Positions 44,355-52,685 of a stretch of DNA of 64,000 nt are shown here, one piece after another. Within the stretch, counting starts at the first letter, position 1; each line of letters starts with the position of its first letter. The position numbers were made by a program, and so were the translations under genes. Source of the stretch: Bradyrhizobium tropiciagri (GTDB lineage: Bacteria > Pseudomonadota > Alphaproteobacteria > Rhizobiales > Xanthobacteraceae); contig NZ_JAFCKF010000005.1 of assembly GCF_018130545.1 (NCBI RefSeq), forward strand, positions 124,001 through 188,000, read 5' to 3'. The notes under the pieces were generated by a model. It saw nothing but the letters and a program-made list of their open reading frames with translations. It made no database searches and was not told the origin of the DNA.

Positions 44355-45122
44355 TCACTTCGCGAGTGCGGCCTTTTCAATCACCGCGGCGACTTCCTTG
44401 GCATGAACGACGAGCGAAGCATGGCTGCCGGCGACTTCCGTGGTCTGTGCCTTCATCCCGGTGGCGAAAAACTTCTGGGCCTCGGGTGCGATCACCTTGT
44501 CCTTTGTGCTGATCACGTAGAACGTCGGCTTGTCGCGCCAGGCGGCCGTATCGACCGGTGCCTCGAACGCCGTGTGGTTCAACGGAAGCTGATGGTTTGC
44601 CAGGGATTCGGCGATCTCCGGGGGAAGGTCAGCCGCGACCGCTGAAGGAAACACCTTCGGATCGATGTAGAGGTTGCCCTTGTCGTCGGGATGGATCGCC
44701 GCCCCACCTTCGGTTGCCGGACCGCTCTTGGCGAGGGTCGCCAGAGATTGTCCGACATCAGGCGCGAAAGCGGAGACGTAAACCAGCGCCGACACCTTCG
44801 GATCGTTACCCGCTTGCGTGATGACCACGCCACCCCAGGAATGGCCGACGAGGACGGTCTTGCCGTTCTGCTTCGCGAGCGCCTGTCTGGTGGCATCGAC
44901 GTCAGCGGCAAGGGAGGTGAGCGGATTTTCGACAAGCGTGACGTTGTAGCCTTTCTTCGTGAGAATATCGGCAACGGGCTGCCAGCTCGTTTGGTCCACG
45001 AAAGCGCCGTGCACGAGCACGATGTTGTGGGCTGCCCCCTTGGGCAACTCGGCCGAATGGACGGAGCCGACCAATGTCGTTCCGGCCAGAAGTACGGCGG
45101 CTGAGAGGAAGATATTTCGCAT
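44355..45122 (-). CDS. Secreted alpha/beta hydrolase
   Basis: 255 residues from ATG 45122. A signal peptide (MRNIFLSAAVLLAGTTLVGSVHS-AE) precedes an alpha/beta hydrolase: VLVHGAFVDQTSWQPV (oxyanion hole), nucleophile Ser95 in LVGHSWGG, and the catalytic His in AGSHASLVVHAKEV. The fold resembles salicylate esterase or AHL-lactonase-like hydrolases of unknown substrate. ATG 45122 has AGGAACG upstream. Divergent from the AraC regulator. Confidence 0.85.
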   Translation of the reverse strand: MRNIFLSAAVLLAGTTLVGSVHSAELPKGAAHNIVLVHGAFVDQTSWQPVADILTKKGYNVTLVENPLTSLAADVDATRQALAKQNGKTVLVGHSWGGVVITQAGNDPKVSALVYVSAFAPDVGQSLATLAKSGPATEGGAAIHPDDKGNLYIDPKVFPSAVAADLPPEIAESLANHQLPLNHTAFEAPVDTAAWRDKPTFYVISTKDKVIAPEAQKFFATGMKAQTTEVAGSHASLVVHAKEVAAVIEKAALAK

Positions 45123-45273
45123 TGATCGTTCCTGTTGGGGTATCGGACGAACCCGGTCCGGGGAATGGGCAGGCGTTTCCAGCACGGTCGCGGTTCTTCC
45201 ATCTGCCATCGGCGAAATGGTTGCCGTACGTGACGTCGGCCCGCCGCGACATGACCTAGTTCGCGGACCTTTC

Positions 45274-45316
45274 GGACGATAGGGATCAATCGTCCGGATG
45301 TTGTGTCCTATCGTCC
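45274..45316. promoter_or_regulatory. AraC-type operator: direct repeats 21 bp apart with outer dyad
   Basis: ATCGTCC occurs at 45289-45295 and 45310-45316, exactly 21 bp apart, and inverted (GGACGAT) at 45274-45280. The outer pair extends to a perfect 10-bp dyad, GGACGATAGG with CCTATCGTCC (45274-45283 and 45307-45316). Two-turn direct repeats are the classical AraC-family site. It lies between the divergent hydrolase and AraC genes. Confidence 0.8.
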
Positions 45317-45336
45317 GCTGCCCTAATCTCGGCGAC

Positions 45337-46299
45337 ATGGACATACTCGCCCAAGTGCTCGATCGCGTTCGTCTCGGCGGGACGCTGCTCTTTCACTTCG
45401 AGCTTGGCCATCCCTGGAATCTGGAGTTGCCGGCGCGCCCCTACGCTCTGTTTCACTATCTCAGCCGGGGCTCGGCGACCCTTGCGCTCGGGCAGGAACA
45501 GGAAATCCGGATGACGGAAGGCGATTTCGTCGTGATTACTCGCGGCGAACCTCACGCGTTTTATTCGGATCGCCGCGCCAAGCCGTTGCAGATTGTCGAT
45601 ATCGATCGATCGTCGCCGCGTCTTGGCGTTGTTCGTCACGGCAGTCGTGCAAAGCCGCTCGCGACCATGATCTGCGGCAATTTCACCGTCTCACGGCCGC
45701 TGTTCGGCAGCGTGCTGGAGTTACTTCCGCCCGTGCTCCTGCTGAAGCCAACGGTGGATGGTGAGTGGCTTGAAGCGATCCTGCGTCGCATGGTCAGCGA
45801 GTCTGCGCTCGAGCGTCCCGGCCAACGCGTCGCGCTCTCACGACTGACGGAAGTGCTCTTTGTCGAGGTATTGCGAAACTGGATCAAGTCTCTCGGTCCC
45901 GGAGAAGGCGGATGGCTCGGGGCGATATCGGACCCGCATATCGGGCCCGCCCTGAAGCTGATCCACGAAAACCCGGAGCGGCCCTGGGCCCTGAGCGACC
46001 TCGGCCACCGCGTGGGGCTCGGCCGTTCGGCATTTTCAGCCCGTTTCACCAGGCTCGTCGGCCAGTCCATGCATCGCTATGTCATCGAACGCCGGATGGC
46101 AGAAGCGGCGTTCCTGCTTGAAACCAGCGACGAGCCGATCGCACGAATTGCGAGCCGGGTCGGTTACGAGACGGCGGCGGCGTTCTCGAAGCTGTTTCAA
46201 CGGCATCACGGCCTATCGCCCGGCCGGTATCGAGCGGCTCGACGATCTGACGGCGGAGGAAGGCAAGGGGGCGTTCAGGAAGCAGAAGTCGCCGAATGA
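45337..46299 (+). CDS. AraC-family transcriptional regulator
   Basis: 320 residues from ATG 45337. The N-terminal cupin-like sensor (about 1-170) includes FELGHPWNLELPARPYALFHYLSRG and MTEGDFVVITRGEPH. The C-terminal double helix-turn-helix has PWALSDLGHRVGLGRSAFSARFTRLVG and IARIASRVGYETAAAFSKLFQRHHG, followed by the usual P-G-R-Y-R ending. This is the cupin_6 subgroup of AraC regulators, often linked to oxidoreductases or hydrolases. It probably activates the divergent hydrolase/NTF2 operon. Confidence 0.92.
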   Translation: MDILAQVLDRVRLGGTLLFHFELGHPWNLELPARPYALFHYLSRGSATLALGQEQEIRMTEGDFVVITRGEPHAFYSDRRAKPLQIVDIDRSSPRLGVVRHGSRAKPLATMICGNFTVSRPLFGSVLELLPPVLLLKPTVDGEWLEAILRRMVSESALERPGQRVALSRLTEVLFVEVLRNWIKSLGPGEGGWLGAISDPHIGPALKLIHENPERPWALSDLGHRVGLGRSAFSARFTRLVGQSMHRYVIERRMAEAAFLLETSDEPIARIASRVGYETAAAFSKLFQRHHGLSPGRYRAARRSDGGGRQGGVQEAEVAE

Positions 46300-46512
46300 C
46301 CTAGGCCCGGATATCAGACTGGGTGCCTGCGCGATTTCGGAATAGTAGAATAATATCCCTGAGTTGCCCGACGTGTCAAGCTTGCCTGGTCGAGCGTCGG
46401 GCGCCGCCGGCTACTTTGCATGGGGTTGTTTTTCGATATTTTGGCCGCGCCCCTGCGACGGCCCCATAACTTCATCTTGACGCTATGGCCGTGCATCGCG
46501 TTTATCCGGCAC

Positions 46513-47124
46513 ATGAGCAAGATCAAAGCAGTCTGCGTCTATTGCGGTTCCTCGCCCGGTCACGATGTTGCCTACGTCGAGGCAGGCGAACGATTGGGAC
46601 ACGCCCTTGCCGCATCGGGATTGACGCTGATCTATGGCGGCGGAACCCATGGTGTGATGGGCGCGGTCGCTCGCGGCGCACTGAATAACGGCGGCAAGGT
46701 CGGCGCGATCATTCCGAGGTTTCTCACAAACTGGGAAACGACGGCTGATGCGCTGAAGACGTTCGACGACTTGACGATCACGGACACCATGCACGAGCGC
46801 AAGCACAGAATGTTCGAGCGTTCTGATGCCTTCGTGGCGCTTCCGGGCGGCATCGGGACCATCGAAGAAATCGTGGAAATCATGACCTGGGCCCAGCTTG
46901 GGCAGCACCGCAAGCCGATGGTCCTGGTGAACATCAAAGGTTTCTGGGCGCCGATGATGGCCATGCTGGACCACATACGCAACGCAGGTTTCCTTCACAG
47001 AGACCACCTGCTTCAACCCATTGTCGTTGATCGTGCCGAGGACGTCATCCCGGCGATTGTCGCTGCCGCGGCCAAAGATGGCGCGTCCGAAGACGGTGTC
47101 TCGTCGATCATCGACAAGATGTAG
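46513..47124 (+). CDS. LOG-type Rossmann-fold protein (TIGR00730 family)
   Basis: 203 residues from ATG 46513; the longer frame adds a hydrophobic stretch not seen in relatives. VCVYCGSSPG at the N-terminus, LIYGGGTHGVMGAVARGAL, and the catalytic HERKHRMFERSDAFVALPGGIGTIEE (P-G-G-x-G-T-x-x-E) identify the lonely-guy/nucleoside-5'-monophosphate phosphoribohydrolase family. Such enzymes release cytokinin bases or cleave other nucleotides. Transcribed alone. Confidence 0.9.
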   Translation: MSKIKAVCVYCGSSPGHDVAYVEAGERLGHALAASGLTLIYGGGTHGVMGAVARGALNNGGKVGAIIPRFLTNWETTADALKTFDDLTITDTMHERKHRMFERSDAFVALPGGIGTIEEIVEIMTWAQLGQHRKPMVLVNIKGFWAPMMAMLDHIRNAGFLHRDHLLQPIVVDRAEDVIPAIVAAAAKDGASEDGVSSIIDKM

Positions 47125-47174
47125 ATGCCTGCGTCCTCGGGCGTGATCAGGCCAGGTGCCGTTGGCTTCTGGCC

Positions 47175-47999
47175 TTAGCCGCCCTTCACTGCGCCCGCCG
47201 TCAGCCCCGCCACGATCTGCCGCTGCGCCAGCACGGTGAGCAGCAGCACCGGCGCGGTCACGATCAATGCGGCAGCGGCGAGCGGTCCCCAGCTCAACTG
47301 ATCGAACGAGATCATGTTGTAGACCGCAACCGGTAGCGTGCGGGTCTCACGCCCGGCCAGCACGATGCCGAACACGAAATTGTTCCAGGAGAAGATCACC
47401 GCGAGGATGAAGGCGACCGCGAGGCCGGGTCTTGCGATCGGCAGCGCGACATGGCGGAACACCTGCCAGCGCGTGGCGCCGTCGATCAGTGCGGCTTCTT
47501 CCAATTCCAGCGGCGTGGTCTCGAAATAGCCGATCATGATCCAGATCACGATCGGCACCGTGACCACGAGGTGGATGATGATCTGCGGCACCAGCGTGCC
47601 GAGCAGGCCGAGCCACTGGAACAGCAGGAACAGCGGGATCAGATACGACAGGCCCGGCGTGATGCGCGCGATCAGGATCACGATCGCCGATTTATGCGCT
47701 GCCATCCGCGCAATGCCGTAGCCCGCAGGCACGCCGACCAGCATCGCAAGCCCGGTGGCGCAGCCGGTGACGACAAGGCTGTTGGTGAAATAGGTCAGGA
47801 AGCGGTTGGATGCGAACACGTCGGCATAGTTCTTCCAGGCGACATGCTCCGGAAAGAACACCGGCGGATAGGAGGCGTTGTCGATCTCGAATTTCAGCGA
47901 CAGCGAGGCCATCCAGAGGAAGAACAGGATCGCCGGCGAGACGATGACGAACACCGACAGCCACAGCCCGATCCGGCCGAGGATATAGCGCGGGTTCAT
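47175..47999 (-). CDS. Carbohydrate ABC transporter permease (MalG type)
   Basis: 274 residues from ATG 47999, which overlaps the preceding stop (ATGA). Six membrane segments. ELEEAALIDGATRWQVFRHVALPIARPGLAVA is the EAA motif contacting the ATPase. It forms the CUT1 channel with the MalF-type partner upstream. Confidence 0.92.
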   Translation of the reverse strand: MNPRYILGRIGLWLSVFVIVSPAILFFLWMASLSLKFEIDNASYPPVFFPEHVAWKNYADVFASNRFLTYFTNSLVVTGCATGLAMLVGVPAGYGIARMAAHKSAIVILIARITPGLSYLIPLFLLFQWLGLLGTLVPQIIIHLVVTVPIVIWIMIGYFETTPLELEEAALIDGATRWQVFRHVALPIARPGLAVAFILAVIFSWNNFVFGIVLAGRETRTLPVAVYNMISFDQLSWGPLAAAALIVTAPVLLLTVLAQRQIVAGLTAGAVKGG

Positions 48000-48934
48000 G
48001 CCTCGCTCCCGAGCTGCGAGGTCCACAGCAGGCGCTTGCGCAAATAAAGCAGCAGTGCCGCCAGCGCCACGATCAACAAGAAGAACACCACCGCGATCGC
48101 CGAGCCGTAGCCGAGGTCGTAATAGACGAAGGCGACGCTGTAGAGATAGACGTTGATGGTCTCCGACGCCGAGCCCGGTCCTCCTTGCGTGATCGCGAAG
48201 ATGATGTCGAAGCTTTTCACCGCGTCGATCATGCGGATCATGCCGGCGATGAACAGGAACGGCATGATCAGGGGAAGAGTGATGAAGCGGAACACCTGCC
48301 AGAAATTGGCGCCGTCGATCTGTGCGCTCTCATAGGGCTCGGTCGGGATCGCGGCGAGGCCGCCGAGCACGATCAGCATCACCAGCGGCGTCCATTGCCA
48401 GGTCTCGACCAGCACCAGCGAGGGGATCACCGTCGTCGGGTTGAACACCCAGAGCTGCGGCGGCAGGCCGACCAGCGACAGCAGATAGTTCAGCACGCCA
48501 AGCTGCGGGTGGAACATCATGGTCCACACCAGCGCGATCGCCACCGGCGTTGCCATCATCGGCATGATGAAGATACCCCGCAGGAAGCCGCGCGCGGCGA
48601 ATTTCTGGTGAAACACGACAGCCGCCAGCGTGCCGAACACCAGCGGCAGTAACACCGACAGCGCGGTGTAGGACAGCGTGTGCCCAACCGCTTCGACAAA
48701 GCGCGGATCGGTCGGCAGCCGCAAATAGTTGGCGAGCCCGACGAACACGGTGGGCGAGCCGACCTTCCATTCCTGCAGGCTCATCCAGATCGTGAACACC
48801 CAGGGAAAGATGATCACCGCCAGCACCACGACGAGCGCCGGGATCACGAACGGCCAATAGGACGGCGGACGCCATTCACGCGCCGCCGCGGCCTCTTCAG
48901 CCGCGACCGGCGAAACTTGTGTCACTGAGCTCAC
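47996..48934 (-). CDS. Carbohydrate ABC transporter permease (MalF type)
   Basis: 312 residues. A soluble N-terminal 30 residues precede six membrane segments; AAIPTEPYESAQIDGANFWQVFRFITLPLIMP is the EAA loop. The start overlaps the binding protein's stop by 4 bases, and its own stop overlaps the MalG-type start. No ATPase gene follows in this operon. Confidence 0.92.
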   Translation of the reverse strand: MSSVTQVSPVAAEEAAAAREWRPPSYWPFVIPALVVVLAVIIFPWVFTIWMSLQEWKVGSPTVFVGLANYLRLPTDPRFVEAVGHTLSYTALSVLLPLVFGTLAAVVFHQKFAARGFLRGIFIMPMMATPVAIALVWTMMFHPQLGVLNYLLSLVGLPPQLWVFNPTTVIPSLVLVETWQWTPLVMLIVLGGLAAIPTEPYESAQIDGANFWQVFRFITLPLIMPFLFIAGMIRMIDAVKSFDIIFAITQGGPGSASETINVYLYSVAFVYYDLGYGSAIAVVFFLLIVALAALLLYLRKRLLWTSQLGSEA

Positions 48935-50253
48935 GCTTTTTCGCTACGCTCCAGGATGGGGCGGAATTGCTCGTGCGCCTTCTTCAGCTCGGTGGCGGGA
49001 TCGGCGCCCGACAGCGTCGCGGTCAGCGCCGCTCCGACGATGTCGCGGAATTCGGCGACCGGGATGATCACGGGCAGGCCGAGCTTGGAGATCTTGGCGG
49101 AATCGACCACCGATTGCAGCCATTCCTTGGTCTTCACGCCCTTGGCGACCTCGGCATCGTCGACGATCGAGTTGCGGAACGGTACGCCACCGCCGGCCTG
49201 CAGCAGGCGGGCGCCCTGTCCGCGCGAGACCACCCATTGGCAAAGCAGGTACGCGGCTTCCTTGTTCTTGCTGGCGGCGGCGATGCCGACGCCGTCGCCA
49301 TAGGTCGAGGAGAACTTGCCCTTGGGACCGGCGGGCACCAGCGTGTAGCCGACCTTGCCGACAACGCGCGAGGCGGCGGGATCTTCCAGCGGCGGCGCCC
49401 AGCCATCGGCGTCGATCCACATCGCCGAGCGTCCCTGCGTGAAGGAAGCCATCGACTCCATCCAGTTGAAGCCGGCGACGCCGGGCGGCGCGCATTTGGT
49501 CAGCAGGCGCTGATAGAGTTTGGTCGCCTCAATCGCCTCGGGGCCGTCGGTCAGGATATTACCCTTCGCATCGAGGAATTCGCCGCCATAGTTCAGATAG
49601 AAATTGCTCCACATCGCCATGTTGGCGTTGCGCAGACCGCGGCCGACGAAGCCGTAGATGCCTTCCTTCGGATCGGTCAGCTTCTCGGCGGCGACCACCA
49701 TCTCGTCCAGCGTCTTCGGGACCTCGACACCCTTCTTCTGGAACAGCTCCTTGTTGTAGTAGAGGATGAAATAGTCGACCGACCACGGCAGCGACAGCAT
49801 CTGGCCCTTGTCGTTGCGCGCATATTGCAGGCCGGCGGTGGAGAAATCGCTCTCGACGAGATCCGGCAGCGTCATGCTCGGATCTTTCAGGTAGCCCGAC
49901 ATGTCGGCTAGCCAGCCGGCCTTCTCGAATTGCCGCTTCTGCACGTGATAGCTGAGATGCACGACGTCGAAGCTCGGCTTGCCCGAGGACAGCTCGATCA
50001 CGCATTTCTGGCGCTGCTGCTGCTCGGGGACCTGCTCCGATTCGACCTTGATGCCGGTGAGCTCGGTGAATTCCTTGATGTATTTTTGCAGATTGTCGCC
50101 GCGCGGCCCCTTGGCGAGGCTGACTTCGAGCGAGGTGCCGGAATATTTCTTCCAGTTGACCTCGGCACGAGCCGGAAATCCGGTCAATCCAACCGCGCCG
50201 GCGGCAGCGGTGCCCGCCAGCATCTGCCGGCGCGAAATCAGGTGATGCGACAT
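48931..50253 (-). CDS. Extracellular solute-binding protein, family 1
   Basis: 440 residues. A twin-arginine-like signal (ISRRQMLAGTAAAGAVGLTG) precedes the family 1 fold: FTELTGIKVESEQVPEQQQRQK, FDVVHLSYHVQKRQFEKAGWLADMS, LPWSVDYFILYYNKELFQKKG, and GVGIAAASKNKEAAYLLCQW. Such proteins deliver sugars, polyols or sugar-like compounds to MalFG-type permeases. First gene of the three-gene operon. Confidence 0.92.
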   Translation of the reverse strand: MSHHLISRRQMLAGTAAAGAVGLTGFPARAEVNWKKYSGTSLEVSLAKGPRGDNLQKYIKEFTELTGIKVESEQVPEQQQRQKCVIELSSGKPSFDVVHLSYHVQKRQFEKAGWLADMSGYLKDPSMTLPDLVESDFSTAGLQYARNDKGQMLSLPWSVDYFILYYNKELFQKKGVEVPKTLDEMVVAAEKLTDPKEGIYGFVGRGLRNANMAMWSNFYLNYGGEFLDAKGNILTDGPEAIEATKLYQRLLTKCAPPGVAGFNWMESMASFTQGRSAMWIDADGWAPPLEDPAASRVVGKVGYTLVPAGPKGKFSSTYGDGVGIAAASKNKEAAYLLCQWVVSRGQGARLLQAGGGVPFRNSIVDDAEVAKGVKTKEWLQSVVDSAKISKLGLPVIIPVAEFRDIVGAALTATLSGADPATELKKAHEQFRPILERSEKA

Positions 50254-50370
50254 GTTTCCCTCCCAGGGACGCTTCTTGTTTGGGAGAGATACTAGCGTGT
50301 GAACTTCGTCTGCCTAGCCCCCACGAGCGCGGCGTTGCTGCATAACGCCGCGCCGCGCGGGGTATGGCAG

Positions 50371-51225
50371 CTAGGCCTTGACGAAGGCGAGCAGGGTGCC
50401 GTTTGCCGCAGCCGGCGGCACGGTGATGCCGCCGCTGCTCTTCACCCCGGTCGCGCCCAGCGCCTTTTCGGTGGCGGCAAGGTCGGCCGCGATCACGAGG
50501 CCGGCGCCGCCGCGCTCGGACAAGCCATCCAGCGACACGCCGCCATAGCGCTTGCCGAGCTGCTCCCTGGTCAGGAATACGAAGTCGGCGCGATCACCGC
50601 CCGAGGGCACCGCGACCGCACCGTCGGGATCGTTCCTGACCGCGATATCGATCATCTTCGACAGATGCGCGGCATCGGTTGCGGGATCGGGCGAGACGAT
50701 CAGCACCTGCTTGAGGCGTTTTGCCCCATTGGCGTGCGACATCAATTCGGGGATCCACACCGTCTCGCGGGTCTTGTGCTGGCAGGCGAAGATGCGGACA
50801 CCGCCGGGCGCCTCGGCGGTCGGCCACTGGAAGGTGCGGAATTTCGCCGCGGAGACGGTGCCGTTTGGCAGCGTCACCGGGCGTTCGAAATCGGTCGGCC
50901 CGATCGGGGTGTAGCCGCGCGCGCGGATCTCCTCGGCCCCTGCAGCGGAATCCACCGCGGTGAACGCGATCCGCTCGATGCCTTCGCCGTGCTTCTCCAG
51001 GAAGGCGCGCGCCGGCGCATTGTGTTCGGTCGGCGTCAGCACGCCGAGCAATTCCATGTAGTCGGGGTCGAACATGATGGTGTAATTGCCCGATCCCATA
51101 TGCGCGCTATGGGTGCCGCGCGGCGACACGGTGAAGCCGAGCCGCTTGTAATTCTCGGCCGCCTTGTCGAGGTCCTTCACCATGACCACGGCGTGATCGA
51201 TTCCGACGACGTTCTTGAGTGCCAC
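50371..51225 (-). CDS. VOC-family protein with glyoxalase-like domain
   Basis: 284 residues. VVGIDHAVVMVKDLDKAAENYKRLGFTVSPRGTHSAHMGSGNYTIMF is the vicinal-oxygen-chelate half, with its metal-ligand His near the N-terminus; DYMELLGVLTPTEHNAPARAFLEKHGEG continues it. A second, diverged repeat completes the fold (glyoxalase_3 type). Transcribed away from the FAD oxidoreductase and toward the CUT1 operon (117-base gap), so it may be its leading gene. Substrate unknown. Confidence 0.8.
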   Translation of the reverse strand: MALKNVVGIDHAVVMVKDLDKAAENYKRLGFTVSPRGTHSAHMGSGNYTIMFDPDYMELLGVLTPTEHNAPARAFLEKHGEGIERIAFTAVDSAAGAEEIRARGYTPIGPTDFERPVTLPNGTVSAAKFRTFQWPTAEAPGGVRIFACQHKTRETVWIPELMSHANGAKRLKQVLIVSPDPATDAAHLSKMIDIAVRNDPDGAVAVPSGGDRADFVFLTREQLGKRYGGVSLDGLSERGGAGLVIAADLAATEKALGATGVKSSGGITVPPAAANGTLLAFVKA

Positions 51226-51300
51226 TTGTTGTCTTCCCGGCTGGAATAAGAGAGTAGAGTGGAGCTAACCAGAACGAACAGGCGCCCGCAAGAAAGGATC

Positions 51301-52671
51301 ATGATGACCAGCAATGCCGTGCGCTGGCCCAACTCGCTCTGGGCCGCAGCGACGCCGTCAGGCCCCGATTGCCCCGAATTGACGGGCACGCAGCAGGCCG
51401 ATGTCGTCATCATCGGCGGTGGCTTCACGGGCCTGTCGACCGCATTGCATCTGCGCGAGGCCAATGTCGATGTCGCGATCGTCGAGGCCGCCGAGCCGGG
51501 GTGGGGCGCCTCGGGCCGCAACAACGGCCAGGTGATCCCGACCCTGTCGCGCCCCGATCCCGATGACATCATCAAGAGGCACGGTGCCGCCGGCGAGCGT
51601 TTCGTCGCGATGCTGCGCGACAGCGCGGCCATGCTGTTCGACGTCGTCAAGCGCTACAATATCGATGCCGAGCAGGAGCAGGCCGGCTGGGTGCAGCCGG
51701 TGCATTCGCCCGGCCGGATCAAGATCGCCGAGCGGCGCGTGCAGCAATGGTCGAAATTCGGCGCACCCGTCGAATTGCTGTCGCGCGACCAGACGAGGGA
51801 CATGCTCGGCTCGGATGCATGGTATGGCGGCTTCTGGAACAGGACCGGCGGCCACGTCAATCCGCTGGCGCTGGCGCGAGGCCTCGCGCGGACGGTGCTC
51901 GGGCTCGGTGCGCGGATCTACGCCCGTTCGCCTGCGCTCGCTTTCGAGCGCCGCGGCGATCGTTGGGTGGTGAAGACCGAGAAGGGCGAAATCTCCGGCC
52001 GCGCGCTTGTCGTCGCCACCAATGCCTATAGCGGCGAGTTTGCGAAATCGCTGGTGCCGGAGATCGCGACCGAGGTGATGCCGGTGCTGTCGTGGCAGAT
52101 GGCGACGCAGCCGCTCTCGGACAATGTCCGCAAGACCATCATCCCCGGCCGGCAGGCGATGTCGGACACCCATGGCGAGCTGTATTTCGCGCGCTACGAC
52201 GCGCGCAATCGCCTTGTCACCGGCGGCGCCGTGCTCGGTCTAGGGGACAAGACCGGGCGACTGAAGGCGCGCGTGACCGAGCGGTTGCAACGCTTGTGGC
52301 CGCAGATCGGCGACGTCTCCTTCGATTATGTCTGGAACGGCTATGTCGGGATGACCGCGGATTTCCTGCCGCGCATGCATCGGCTCGGACCGAACGCCTA
52401 TGGCTGGACCGGTTGCAACGGCCGCGCCGTCGCACTGACCATCCCGCTCGGCCGCGAATTGGCGAAGGCGGTGCAGGGCGTGCCGGAAAGCGAGCTGGCG
52501 CTGCCGTTCACCGAGCCGGTGCAGTACATTGCGCACGGTTTGTTGCGCAAGCTCGCGCCGTGGATGCTGGTGCTGTACCGGCAGCGTGACGCCCAGGAGT
52601 TGGTCGGGGGCGATCGCTTCGAGTTGCTGCGCTGGGCCGAGCATTTGCTCGCCTCGCGCCGCCCGCGGTGA
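51301..52671 (+). CDS. FAD-dependent amino-acid/amine oxidoreductase (DAO family)
   Basis: 456 residues. The FAD-binding Rossmann motif is DVVIIGGGFTGLSTALHLREANVDVAIVEA (about 34-63), and GWGASGRNNGQVIP is the usual second FAD contact. LVVATNAYSG and WNGYVGMTADFLPRMHRLGPNAYGWTGCNGRAVALT complete the DAO pattern, close to gamma-glutamylputrescine or sarcosine oxidase types. Start ATG 51301 with AAAGGA. It probably oxidises an amine or amino acid, perhaps the ligand of a flanking ABC system (inference). Confidence 0.88.
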   Translation: MMTSNAVRWPNSLWAAATPSGPDCPELTGTQQADVVIIGGGFTGLSTALHLREANVDVAIVEAAEPGWGASGRNNGQVIPTLSRPDPDDIIKRHGAAGERFVAMLRDSAAMLFDVVKRYNIDAEQEQAGWVQPVHSPGRIKIAERRVQQWSKFGAPVELLSRDQTRDMLGSDAWYGGFWNRTGGHVNPLALARGLARTVLGLGARIYARSPALAFERRGDRWVVKTEKGEISGRALVVATNAYSGEFAKSLVPEIATEVMPVLSWQMATQPLSDNVRKTIIPGRQAMSDTHGELYFARYDARNRLVTGGAVLGLGDKTGRLKARVTERLQRLWPQIGDVSFDYVWNGYVGMTADFLPRMHRLGPNAYGWTGCNGRAVALTIPLGRELAKAVQGVPESELALPFTEPVQYIAHGLLRKLAPWMLVLYRQRDAQELVGGDRFELLRWAEHLLASRRPR

Positions 52672-52685
52672 GGCGAGCGGCCCGA

